Shown piece by piece: positions 1-10,115 of a DNA stretch of 64,000 bases; the first letter of the stretch is position 1; every line of letters starts with the position of its first letter. Under the pieces are notes generated by a model, which saw nothing but the letters and a program-made list of their open reading frames with translations, ran no database searches and was not told the origin of the DNA. The DNA comes from Kitasatospora sp. NBC_00240. GTDB taxonomy: Bacteria > Actinomycetota > Actinomycetes > Streptomycetales > Streptomycetaceae. The stretch is taken from assembly GCF_026342405.1 (NCBI RefSeq), contig NZ_JAPEMU010000001.1, positions 744,001 to 808,000 of the forward strand, in the 5' to 3' direction. The position numbers and the translations under genes were made by a program.

Positions 1-157
1 CCCGCACTACCCAACACCACCAACACGCCCACCGAATGATCGGCTACACCACCAAGCGGGACACGACCGCGACGAGTATCCGCCTTGCACATTTCTTCGT
101 CAACGAACCACCTGGCAAGCGAACCGGAAAGCCGTTGCAGCGGGCACCGTTGCAGCA

Positions 158-1942
158 TCAGGAGAACAGCTCGGACCAGGCTCCGCCGGCGTACGGCTTG
201 ATGCCACCGCCGTTGTATCCGACACCGATCCGCGTGTAATCGCAGTTGACGATGTTCCGGTAGTGACCGCCACTCGGTCCTTCCGAGTACCAGCCCTGGA
301 ACGTGGCGTCCGGTGAGTTGGAACCGGCCGCCAGGTTTTCACCGACCGACCCGGTGGAACCGAGCCTCTTGGCACGGTCGCCGACCGTTTCGCCGGAAGG
401 AGAGGTGTGGCCGAAATACTGCTTGGCCACCTCTTCGTTCACGTGATCGCGAGCTATCAGTACCAAGGTGCTGTCGGCCTTCAGACGGCTCTTGCAGCCG
501 GCCTTGTCCCGAGCGTCGTTCGTGAGGTCCACGATCCGTTGCTCCAGCGGTGTCAGGAGAGCGGCGTTCGGAGGGGCGGCGGGTTCGCCGCTGCCACTAC
601 CGTTGGCGCGCGACGCTGAACCCGAGGACGTCGGCTTCAGGGACGGTGCACCACTCGACATGTTCCCTGCCTCCGCGACTCCCGGGGAAGGAAGGACGGA
701 CGGCGCCGAAACCGGCGGAGGCGTGGCCGGCCCGGACGTGGCCGACCGAGCCTCTGCCGGCGTTTGCGTGGACCCGGGGACGCCCTGCCCGTCTGCGGCA
801 GAAGTGCTGACTCTGTCCGAAGCCCTGCTCTCCTGGCCGGTCATGCTTCTGCCCGCAACCACGGTCAGCCCTGCGATCGCGCAGGTGGCAGAGGCTGCCA
901 ACACCACGTTGCGAAGGGTCTTGCCACGACGGCGGGAGGGGGACGCGTATGTCACCTTGATGGTCCTGTCCTGATGAACGGTGTGGGAGGTTTCCGCCGC
1001 TGTGGCGGAGGAGTCGCGTCCGGTGGGGAAGGACGTCGATACGGAGAGTTCGGAAGGCGTCATTGGCTGTGGTGAGGGCGGGACCGCAGACGGGCCGTAC
1101 CCCGTGGCGAGGCCCGTCGGAACCACCTGCCTGTCGGCCAGGGCCGCGAGCAACCCGGCTGGAACGCCGACAAGCATGAAGTCGGCCAACAGCCGTTCGG
1201 TACGCACGAGGCGGTCCGAAAGACCCCCGCAGGCGGCGCAGCGGCGCAGATGTCGCGCGGCGCGCTTGCGCCACAAGGGGCAGGGCACGTTGTCCCAGGC
1301 GGTGATGGTGGCCTGCAGTCCCGCACACCTGGGCCGGGCGTTCAACGCCTCCACCAGGGTGCGCGAGATCTGCAGCTGCGCGTGCATACGCTGGATGCGG
1401 ACTGCTGCATGTGCGGGTGACAGACCGAGAGCGGCGGCGACGTCGCAGCGGCTCATCTCACCGATGACCTCCAGCCACCACAGTGACAACAGGTCCTGGT
1501 TGACGGGGTCGAGCCAGCGGGCGGCCTCGACGGTGCGGCGGCGTTGTTCCGACAGATCCAGCTTCAGGGCCGACAGCTTGGTGAAGCCCGCCCCTGCGCC
1601 GCTGGTCCGGACGGCAGCCTCATCGATCATCACTGTGCGTTCGGAGGCCCTGCGCTGCTGCTGCCGGCGGTCGTCGACCTGATGGAGGGCAATGGCCGAC
1701 AACCAGCCCTTGAAACGCTCCGGGTCGCGAAGCGCCCGTATGTCTCTTATCGCACGAAGCATTGTCTCCTGTACGACATCGTCGATATCGGCCTGCCCGG
1801 TGAGACCTCGCTCGACAATTGCGTACGCCATCGGCAGGCAGGAGCCCAACAGGTCCTGCATAGCAGCCCGGTCTCCTCCTTGAGCTGCGACGACCAGGGC
1901 AGCCAGCGACTGCTGCCCGTCGTCCGGGTGGCCCATCGACAT
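158..1942 (-). CDS. ECF-type sigma factor fused to zinc finger, membrane helix and CAP/SCP domain
   Basis: The 594-residue product has four parts. Residues about 15-200 look like an extracytoplasmic-function sigma factor: a region-2 segment with DIDDVVQETMLRA and a region-4 helix-turn-helix around DVAAALGLSPAHAAVRIQRM. Residues about 225-265 carry an H-x3-C-x2-C cluster (HLRRCAACG), as in zinc-binding anti-sigma domains. A single hydrophobic segment near residue 365 is followed by a Ser/Thr/Pro/Gly-rich linker. The last 125 residues form a CAP/SCP (YkwD-like) domain with FGHTSPSGE, GENLAAG and a late GGHYRNI motif. The predicted topology is a cytoplasmic sigma part and an extracellular CAP part. 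The ATG at 1942 is preceded by AGGAGAGG. That CAP domains are extracellular and sigma regions 2 and 4 bind RNA polymerase and promoters is family knowledge; that one protein senses outside and regulates inside is inference. Confidence 0.85.
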   Translation of the reverse strand: MSMGHPDDGQQSLAALVVAAQGGDRAAMQDLLGSCLPMAYAIVERGLTGQADIDDVVQETMLRAIRDIRALRDPERFKGWLSAIALHQVDDRRQQQRRASERTVMIDEAAVRTSGAGAGFTKLSALKLDLSEQRRRTVEAARWLDPVNQDLLSLWWLEVIGEMSRCDVAAALGLSPAHAAVRIQRMHAQLQISRTLVEALNARPRCAGLQATITAWDNVPCPLWRKRAARHLRRCAACGGLSDRLVRTERLLADFMLVGVPAGLLAALADRQVVPTGLATGYGPSAVPPSPQPMTPSELSVSTSFPTGRDSSATAAETSHTVHQDRTIKVTYASPSRRRGKTLRNVVLAASATCAIAGLTVVAGRSMTGQESRASDRVSTSAADGQGVPGSTQTPAEARSATSGPATPPPVSAPSVLPSPGVAEAGNMSSGAPSLKPTSSGSASRANGSGSGEPAAPPNAALLTPLEQRIVDLTNDARDKAGCKSRLKADSTLVLIARDHVNEEVAKQYFGHTSPSGETVGDRAKRLGSTGSVGENLAAGSNSPDATFQGWYSEGPSGGHYRNIVNCDYTRIGVGYNGGGIKPYAGGAWSELFS

Positions 1943-2305
1943 ATCCTCTCCTGCTGTTGTTCCTCGAACGAGTGGGACGTTATCCGGACTTGAAGCTTTG
2001 AAACAATGACGAACGGCACCAAGAAATTTGGTTATGGGTAAGGCCCCTTCGGCGCCTGACCGGGGCTCGACTCAGAAGGGAAGCTCCAGCTGCGAACCCG
2101 CCCGGCAGCAGGTCGGTCAAGAGCAGGAGGATTGTCATCCGATCGAATACCGGTGAAAAAAGGAACAAGAAAAAGGATATTGCCGCGGATTCGACTCTGC
2201 CGAGGACTCCCGCCTCACCACGCTCACGTCGTTGCCGACGCCGCCGCTCCCCTGGTCGCCCCCGGCCGGACAAGCCGAGCAGCCGAGCAGCCGCGTTCGA
2301 GCCGG
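1943..2305. other. Intergenic region upstream of the sigma-CAP gene
   Basis: No convincing gene is seen. It holds the ribosome-binding site and presumably the promoter of the sigma-CAP gene on the minus strand. An A-rich patch lies around 2150-2180. Open frames here lack recognisable domains. Confidence 0.4.
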
Positions 2306-2647
2306 TCAAGAGCTCCCCTGGTCCCCTTCAGCAATCCTTTTCAGCTTCCCGCCGGCCGGAAAGTCCGCACAGCCGCCGGGCCGGTCGCCGCCGGCGATTG
2401 ACTGGGCGAGGGAGCGGCGGCGGCATTGGAAGTCCGTGCCCGTGCCCCAGGCACCGAGGACGGTACGGGCGAGGCGGCGGGCGGTCCCGGCAGATGCGGA
2501 GTGATGGGCAAGCTCCCAGACCGCTGGTGTTCTGCCCGGTGGTGCGTTGCCGGGCGGCTCCGGAGGGGGGACGGCGGTCGTGGAACCCGCCGTGCCGTCG
2601 GCGAGGCCGGCCGGCGTTCCGGTGGGGATGGTGACGGTGGCGTCCAT
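2306..2647 (-). pseudogene. Decayed ATP-binding anti-sigma-like (HATPase) gene
   Basis: An ATG at 2647 with a good GAGGAG site upstream opens a 113-residue frame. Residues about 46-68 (VWELAHHSASAGTARRLART, then VLGAWG) resemble the first helix of RsbW-like serine-kinase/ATP-binding proteins that are abundant in streptomycetes. The expected following motif (VSELVTNAV-like, the N box) is absent and the rest is low-complexity Arg/Gly sequence. I read this as a truncated or frameshifted gene. The start signal is seen directly; the family assignment rests on about 25 residues and is tentative. Confidence 0.4.
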
Positions 2648-3554
2648 GGAAGGGCTCCTCTGTATGTCTTCCACCACGAGCGGGTTGCTACGGGACCGGT
2701 CATCCGAAGTCGCGTCTGCGAAAACCATGTCCTCCACCCTCACCCGGCCGGCCGACACACACACCGGGGGTACTACGCGGAAACTACCTATACCTGCCGA
2801 TGCGGGTATGGGGTCGGCAGCGCCGGGCCGACCCGTACGTGATCCCGGGCACCTGCCCTGCGGCGTCCACCGGCCGGGCCGCCCAGGGCTGTGTCTTGTC
2901 ACGGTCGGCGGTGTTGCCGCCCAAGGCGACTCGGCCCTGCGGCCGGAGTCGCAGGGCGCCTGACACACCGCCTCGTTCGACGCCGCACGGGCGCGGCAGG
3001 CGCTGGAGCTGGTCGGCGGTGATGACCTCGAACATGCGGAGGCGGGGTCAGTCCGGGAATTGACGGCTCAGTTGGTCCGCGGACTCGCCGTTCGCGTCGC
3101 GTTGGCCCCACCCTGTTGACTCTGCACGCCGCTGGATGTTTCATGTGCACACCCCTGTTGGACTTTGTTTGTTTCCGTCTCGACAGGTTTCCCTCTGAGG
3201 CTGCGTACCCCGGTGCACTCACCCTTCGTACCCGGGCCGCTTCCATCCGCACATTGCTCAACCGATGGGCCCCATGGCCCGCTGCGTGCCTGCCCTCAGT
3301 CGTGCATCCCGCACTTCTGCGTCAGCCCCTCGGCAACAGGTCCCTTCGAGTCGGCCGAATCTTCGAGAGGGGCCCGGTCTCCCCGCAGTCCGGTCTCCCA
3401 GTCCCTGATCGCCACCGCAGGAACGAAGTGGCCTTCGCCCCGTCAACGCCTATGTGGCATTTCCCTGACCAACCGTCAGTGATTTGTCAGGCGCGCCCCG
3501 CTGACCACAGAGCAACCCCACCCCTGCTCACCAGCCCCATCGATCGGACCGAAA
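2648..3554. other. Intergenic region upstream of the first alpha-galactosidase
   Basis: No supported gene. It contains the palindrome at 2790-2809 and, at 3113-3120, the octamer CTGTTGAC, which also occurs upstream of two other genes of the galactoside island. Presumed leader and promoter of the gene at 3555 lie here. Confidence 0.4.
2790..2809. promoter_or_regulatory. Imperfect palindrome, possible operator
   Basis: ATACCTGC and GCGGGTAT flank a 4-base centre, with one mismatch between the arms. It lies about 140 bases upstream of the decayed ATPase-like gene and stands out from otherwise featureless DNA. No binding protein can be assigned. Confidence 0.3.
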
Positions 3555-5753
<2,199 letters not shown>

Positions 5754-5775
5754 CCCCAGGTGCGGCAAACGACCG

Positions 5776-5802
5776 GGGGCGGGGCCGCATCGGCCCCGCC
5801 CC
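5776..5802 (+). terminator. Hairpin terminator after the GH27 gene
   Basis: GGGGCGGGGCC and GGCCCCGCCCC form a perfect 11-bp stem around a 5-base loop, 23 bases after the stop codon of the alpha-galactosidase. There is no T-run, as is common for actinomycete terminators. Confidence 0.75.
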
Positions 5803-5872
5803 TTCGGGTGCTGCCCGACCGCGTGATCACCTCCGTCCCGCCAGGTTCTGGCACCGCACCACCTACGGCTCG

Positions 5873-6000
5873 CGACAGGGCTGCCGCCTCGCCCACCTGC
5901 CGGGCCTGACCATGCGAAAGATCGTCGGCCTCGCGCCGAGCAAGGCCAAGACCGATGCGCGAAACGCGGCGATCATCGCGGACGCCGAGAGCCTGCGCAC
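5873..6000 (+). pseudogene. IS110-family transposase remnant
   Basis: The frame through 5873-6000 reads LAHLPGLTMRKIVGLAP then AKTDARNAAIIADA. This matches the conserved N-terminal DEDD-domain segment of IS110-family transposases, in which AKTDA(R/K)DA carries a catalytic acidic residue. About 43 residues remain; both ends are lost and no terminal repeats are visible. It marks a past insertion between the first GH27 gene and the GH35 gene. Confidence 0.7.
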
Positions 6001-6476
6001 GGCTGCCGGGTCATCCAGGTCGGCCGGTCCTCCTACCGGTTCGGTGAGGGCTGGAACGCCGGCACCACTCTCCACCACGCACCCGGCCGGCCGACACAGA
6101 GCCGACACAGATCGGAAGCATCCCGCGCGCCCCCGGTCGGGGTCAGGAACGGGAATCCGGCCGAGAGGTCTGACGGCCGAGCCTGCTGATCCCGCACCCG
6201 CCAGCAAGCCTCGATGGGCGTCCTTGTCGCCTTCCTCACCGCCCTCCGGGCGTTGATCAAGGATCTGCCATGCTGTCACCGGGGTTCCCCGAGGGTCGGG
6301 CGGGCATCCGATCGTCGCCTTGTCGTGTGGTGATCAGCCAAAGGGGGGGCGCGGCCGAGGGGATCGTCCGATCCCTGTCTCGGACGGGCGCGTGTTCGGT
6401 CCTTCATGGGGGAGTTGGCAGCTCCGATCGGCCGTCAACGATGCAACTTGACGCACCATCACTTTGAGCATTTCTG
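6001..6476. other. Intergenic region, no gene recognised
   Basis: Several short frames cross this stretch on both strands but none shows a domain, start signal or conserved motif. It is probably eroded sequence left by the IS110 insertion. Confidence 0.35.
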
Positions 6477-6504
6477 TTGACTCGCGCTTAGTTTTGCGCA
6501 GAAT
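6477..6504 (+). promoter_or_regulatory. Promoter-like element upstream of a decayed GH27 gene
   Basis: TTGACT at 6477-6482 and CAGAAT at 6499-6504 are separated by 16 bases in an unusually AT-rich patch. This resembles a sigma-HrdB-type -35/-10 pair. It would have served the gene whose remains start at 6662. Confidence 0.4.
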
Positions 6505-6661
6505 TACACATGCCTCGTCAACGCCGTCAGTCAATCCGGATATCGGCCGGCTCTGGCGCAACCGCGGCGAGGGTCACCGGCGCGCCCCGGCGCCGCACGG
6601 CTTCGGCCGGGCGGTGTCACGGGCGACCGTCCGACTTCCCCCCTGCAAGGCAGGACTTGTC

Positions 6662-6850
6662 ATGACCACCACCGTCAGCTGCGGGCGGCCACCGCCGACG
6701 CTCTCACCGCAGCCGCATCGCTGATGCTCCCCAAGAGCCCGGCCCACGCCGATCCGACCGCCACCAGCCCCAACAGCGACGCCCCTCGCCGTGACCCCAC
6801 CCATGGCGTCCAACACCCGTGCCAGGTACGGATATTCGGTCAACCGCCCG
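6662..6850 (+). pseudogene. Eroded 5' end of a secreted GH27 alpha-galactosidase gene
   Basis: An ATG at 6662 is followed, after a frame change, by a signal-peptide-like stretch (ADALTAAASLML, then PAHADPTATSP). In the next frame LAVTPPMASNTRARYGYSVN appears, which is a degraded version of the GH27 opening (LAVTPPMGWNxW.RYGC). The intact gene at 13177 has SALAVTPPMGYNNW at the same place. Nothing of the catalytic barrel follows. The frame changes are seen directly; the parentage is inferred from this short but characteristic motif. Confidence 0.5.
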
Positions 6851-7244
6851 TACGCCGGTGACACCGGCCCGAGCGATGCGCCGATCCTCTCCCCCCGGCG
6901 GACGCCCTGGTGGGCCGCCGGCCTCGCGGCCCCCGATCGGCCGGCGCCCCGTCAGTACCACCGCCGCCCGGAAGGCGGAGCGCGGGCGGTGGCACCGGCC
7001 CTGACGAACAGAGCGTCGATCCGGCATCGGGTCAGGCAGAGCAGCACCCGGACCCACTGCGCCCACCGCCACCGAGGACCACCGCGAGAGCGCGTCCGAG
7101 CAGTCAGCGACGACCACCACCCTGACGAGTTCCCCATCACCTGTCCGCGAAGTCAGGGACGACCGGGAGCAACGTCACCGTGTTTCCGGGCAGGACCCGT
7201 AGCCATGTCGATCACCCATCTTCTTTTCAGCAAGTGAGGGCACT
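6851..7244. other. Intergenic leader of the GH35 gene
   Basis: No gene is recognised. The 3' end carries the ribosome-binding site GTGAGGGC, 5 bases before the GH35 start. Confidence 0.4.
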
Positions 7245-9620
7245 ATGGACCGCCGCCGTTTCCTGACGATCAGCATTCTGAGCTCCGCCGGTGCGCTGGC
7301 CGCATCCTCGGGCCTGGCCGCTGCAGCCGGAGGTGCTCAGCACACCTTCGGATTCGCACCGGACGGAAGCGCCTTCCTCCTGGACGGGCGGGCTTTCCAG
7401 ATCCGCAGCGGGGAGATGCACCCGGCGCGCATCCCCGTCCAGTACTGGCGCCACCGCATCCAGATGGCCAAGGCCATGGGCCTGAACACGATCGCGGTCT
7501 ACGTCATGTGGAACCACGTCGAGGAGACCCCCGGCGTCTTCGACTTCCAGACCGACCGGCGCAACATCGAGGCGTTCGTCAACCTCTGCCAGCAGGAGGG
7601 CATGTGGGTGCTGCTGCGTCCCGGCCCCTACATCTGCGGCGAGTGGGACCTCGGCGGACTGCCGCCCTACCTGCTGAAGAACCCCGGCGTCAAGCTCCGG
7701 GTCAGGGCCGCCGACGACCCGCACTACATGGCAGCCGTGACCCGCTACATCAACGCGCTCGCCCCCAGGGTCGCCCCGCTGCTCGTGGCCAACGGCGGCC
7801 CCGTCCTGATGGTCCAGGTCGAGAACGAGTACGGCTCCTACGGGTCCGACTCCGTCTATCTGGAGGAGATCCGCCAACTCTGGATCAAGAACGGCGTCAA
7901 CGGCCCCTTCTACACCCAGGACGGACTCTCCTACGCCCAGACGAAAGGCACCGTGGTCGCCGGCGGCGCGATCGGCCTCAGCGGGGGCGACGCCTCCGAC
8001 GTGGCGGCGGCCCGCCAGTCCTTCCCCACGGTCCCCGCGATGTCGGGTGAGCTCTACCCCGGCTGGCTCACCCACTGGGGCGAAAGCACGTTCCAGGGGC
8101 AGGGCAGCGACATCTCCGGCGCCCTGAAGGGCCTGATGGACAAGGGCCTGTCCTTCAACATCTACATGGTGCACGGCGGCACCAACTTCGGATTCACCGC
8201 CGGGGCGAACGCCAGTGACAGCTCCGGCAGTTACACCCCCGACATCACCAGCTACGACTACAACGCGCCGATCACCGAGCAGGGCGCCCCGACGGCTCGG
8301 TACACCAAGTACCGGAACCTCATCGCCGGCTACCTCACCACCCCACCGCCCGCGGTACCGGCCGTCCCCGCCACCGTCGCCCGCTCCGACGGCACGGACC
8401 TGCTGCCGGCGCCCTACGCGTCGCTGTGGGACAACCTGCCCGCCCCCCTCCCGGCCGACCGGACCGTCAACCCGCAGCCCATGGAGACCTATGACCAGAA
8501 CAGTGGGTTCGTCCTCTACACCAAGCAGCTCGGCGGCTACAGCGGTGGTCAGCTGTCCATCCGTTGGGTGCACGACTACGCGACCGTCAGCCTCGCCAAG
8601 CGCTACGTGGGCGGTCTCTACCGGTCATCGTTGCCCTCCGCGGTCGCCACCGCTCTCAACGTGGCCGTGAACAACGCCACACTCGCTCTCCCCACCGGCA
8701 GTACGACCGGCTCCAACCCCCAACTGGACATCCTTGTCGAAGGTTTGGGTCGCACCAACTTCGGCCACGCTCTCGTCGACCGCAAGGGCATCCTCGAATC
8801 CGTGGCCCTGCAGAACGCCGGCAGCCTGACCGGGACCCTGACCGGATGGCAGACCACCCTCCTGCCCATGACCGACGCGTTCGTCGCCAACCTCACGCCC
8901 CGGGTGACCGACCCCCAGCGCCCCGGCATCTTCTTCCGCGCCACCGTGAATCTCACCCAGGTCGGCGACACCTACCTCGACATGTCCGGCTGGACCAAGG
9001 GCGTGGTCTGGGTCAACGGCCGTAACCTGGGTCGCTATTGGCAGATCGGCCCGCAGCAGCGGATCTACTGCCCGGCCCCCTGGCTGGTACAGGGCGCGAA
9101 CCAGATCGTCATCTTCGACCTCCACCAGGTCCAGCCCGCGCGGATCTCCCTCCACTCCGTCCTCAGCAGCCCCGTCCTCGCACGCACGGCCTGGAGACTC
9201 GTGTACGCGGACAGCCAGGAGCTCGCCAGGGAGAACGGCGCGGCGGTCAACGCCTTCGACGGCAGCAACAGCACGATCTGGCACAGCAAGTGGTCCAGTG
9301 GCAGTGACCCGCTGCCCCACGAAATCCAGATCGACCTCGGAGCCCGTTACACCGTCGACGGCCTGGGCTACCTGCCGCGCCAGGACGGCAGTCCCAACGG
9401 CCGCATCGGGTCGTACGAAGTCCATGTCTCGGACTCCACCAGCGCCTGGGGCAGCCCCGTTGCCACCGGAGCCTTCACCGACAGTGCCGAACGCAAGACG
9501 GTGAACATCAAGGCGGTCAGCGGCCGCTACGTACGCCTGCGGGCTCTCACCGAGGCAGGCAACCGCGGCCCCTGGACCAGCGCGGCGGACATCTCGGTCA
9601 CCGGCGTACCCGCGCCCTGA
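7245..9620 (+). CDS. Tat-exported GH35 beta-galactosidase with C-terminal discoidin-like module
   Basis: The 791-residue protein starts with a twin-arginine signal (MDRRRFLTIS, then an Ala-rich core ending near AAAAGG). The GH35 barrel follows: FQIRSGEMHPARIP near residue 50, RPGPYICGEWDLGGLP, acid/base Glu in QVENEYGSYG, and likely nucleophile Glu in SGELYPGW. Beta-sandwich domains come next, with VWVNGRNLGRYW near residue 590. The last 150 residues look like an F5/8-type-C (CBM32-like) carbohydrate-binding domain (VNAFDGSNSTIWHSKW, IQIDLGARYTVDGLGYL). It should cleave terminal beta-galactosides outside the cell. Export in the folded state via Tat is inferred from the RR motif. It is flanked by another GH35 gene in the same direction. 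Confidence 0.92.
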   Translation: MDRRRFLTISILSSAGALAASSGLAAAAGGAQHTFGFAPDGSAFLLDGRAFQIRSGEMHPARIPVQYWRHRIQMAKAMGLNTIAVYVMWNHVEETPGVFDFQTDRRNIEAFVNLCQQEGMWVLLRPGPYICGEWDLGGLPPYLLKNPGVKLRVRAADDPHYMAAVTRYINALAPRVAPLLVANGGPVLMVQVENEYGSYGSDSVYLEEIRQLWIKNGVNGPFYTQDGLSYAQTKGTVVAGGAIGLSGGDASDVAAARQSFPTVPAMSGELYPGWLTHWGESTFQGQGSDISGALKGLMDKGLSFNIYMVHGGTNFGFTAGANASDSSGSYTPDITSYDYNAPITEQGAPTARYTKYRNLIAGYLTTPPPAVPAVPATVARSDGTDLLPAPYASLWDNLPAPLPADRTVNPQPMETYDQNSGFVLYTKQLGGYSGGQLSIRWVHDYATVSLAKRYVGGLYRSSLPSAVATALNVAVNNATLALPTGSTTGSNPQLDILVEGLGRTNFGHALVDRKGILESVALQNAGSLTGTLTGWQTTLLPMTDAFVANLTPRVTDPQRPGIFFRATVNLTQVGDTYLDMSGWTKGVVWVNGRNLGRYWQIGPQQRIYCPAPWLVQGANQIVIFDLHQVQPARISLHSVLSSPVLARTAWRLVYADSQELARENGAAVNAFDGSNSTIWHSKWSSGSDPLPHEIQIDLGARYTVDGLGYLPRQDGSPNGRIGSYEVHVSDSTSAWGSPVATGAFTDSAERKTVNIKAVSGRYVRLRALTEAGNRGPWTSAADISVTGVPAP

Positions 9621-10115
9621 CCGGCCCGCCAAGTCACGGTGGTCCGCCTGACCGACGCCGCTCGAACGCGGGCGGACCACACCAACGAGGTATGGCGTCC
9701 CTCCTCCTGCGCCGCCCCGGAGCAGCTGCCGGTGCCGGGGCGGGTCGTGATCTGGTCCTGGACGTTGATCAGCCGGGCTCGGAGGGCAGGGCCGCCACGA
9801 AGGCCAGATCAGCCCCGCTCTCGACCCGGCTGACATCCTGGCCTGCGGATATGACGTCCCCGACGCCGGCGCTGTCCCGGAACCAAACCCACTGCGTATA
9901 CGCGCACCAGCCGGTGAGCCGCCACGGGAGCAGCAGCCCCGAGAGCGCGACAAGGACCACCCCACCGGCCCGGCGGGGCCCTGGCTCCGCCCCGCTGCTC
10001 TTCATGCCGCGCGGTCCGGCAACCCCCCGAACAAGCGCTTTCCCCCGCCGACGCCCGTTCGGGCCCTACCGGCCCACACCCTCCGGGCGACACGACACCC
10101 ACCAAGGAGAAGACC
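9621..10115. other. Intergenic region between the two GH35 genes
   Basis: No gene is well supported. A minus-strand frame (about 9769-10005) encodes a short hydrophobic segment but has no ribosome-binding site. The region ends with a LacI-operator-like palindrome at 10033 and the ribosome-binding site AAGGAGAAG before 10116, so the second GH35 gene probably has its own promoter. Confidence 0.4.
10031..10042. promoter_or_regulatory. LacI-type operator candidate (AAGCGCTT)
   Basis: The perfect palindrome AAGCGCTT at 10033-10040 lies about 75 bases upstream of the second GH35 gene. Sites with a central CG and (A)AGCGCT(T) core are typical of LacI-family sugar regulators such as the CelR/BglR group. 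The flanks are only weakly symmetric. Confidence 0.4.
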
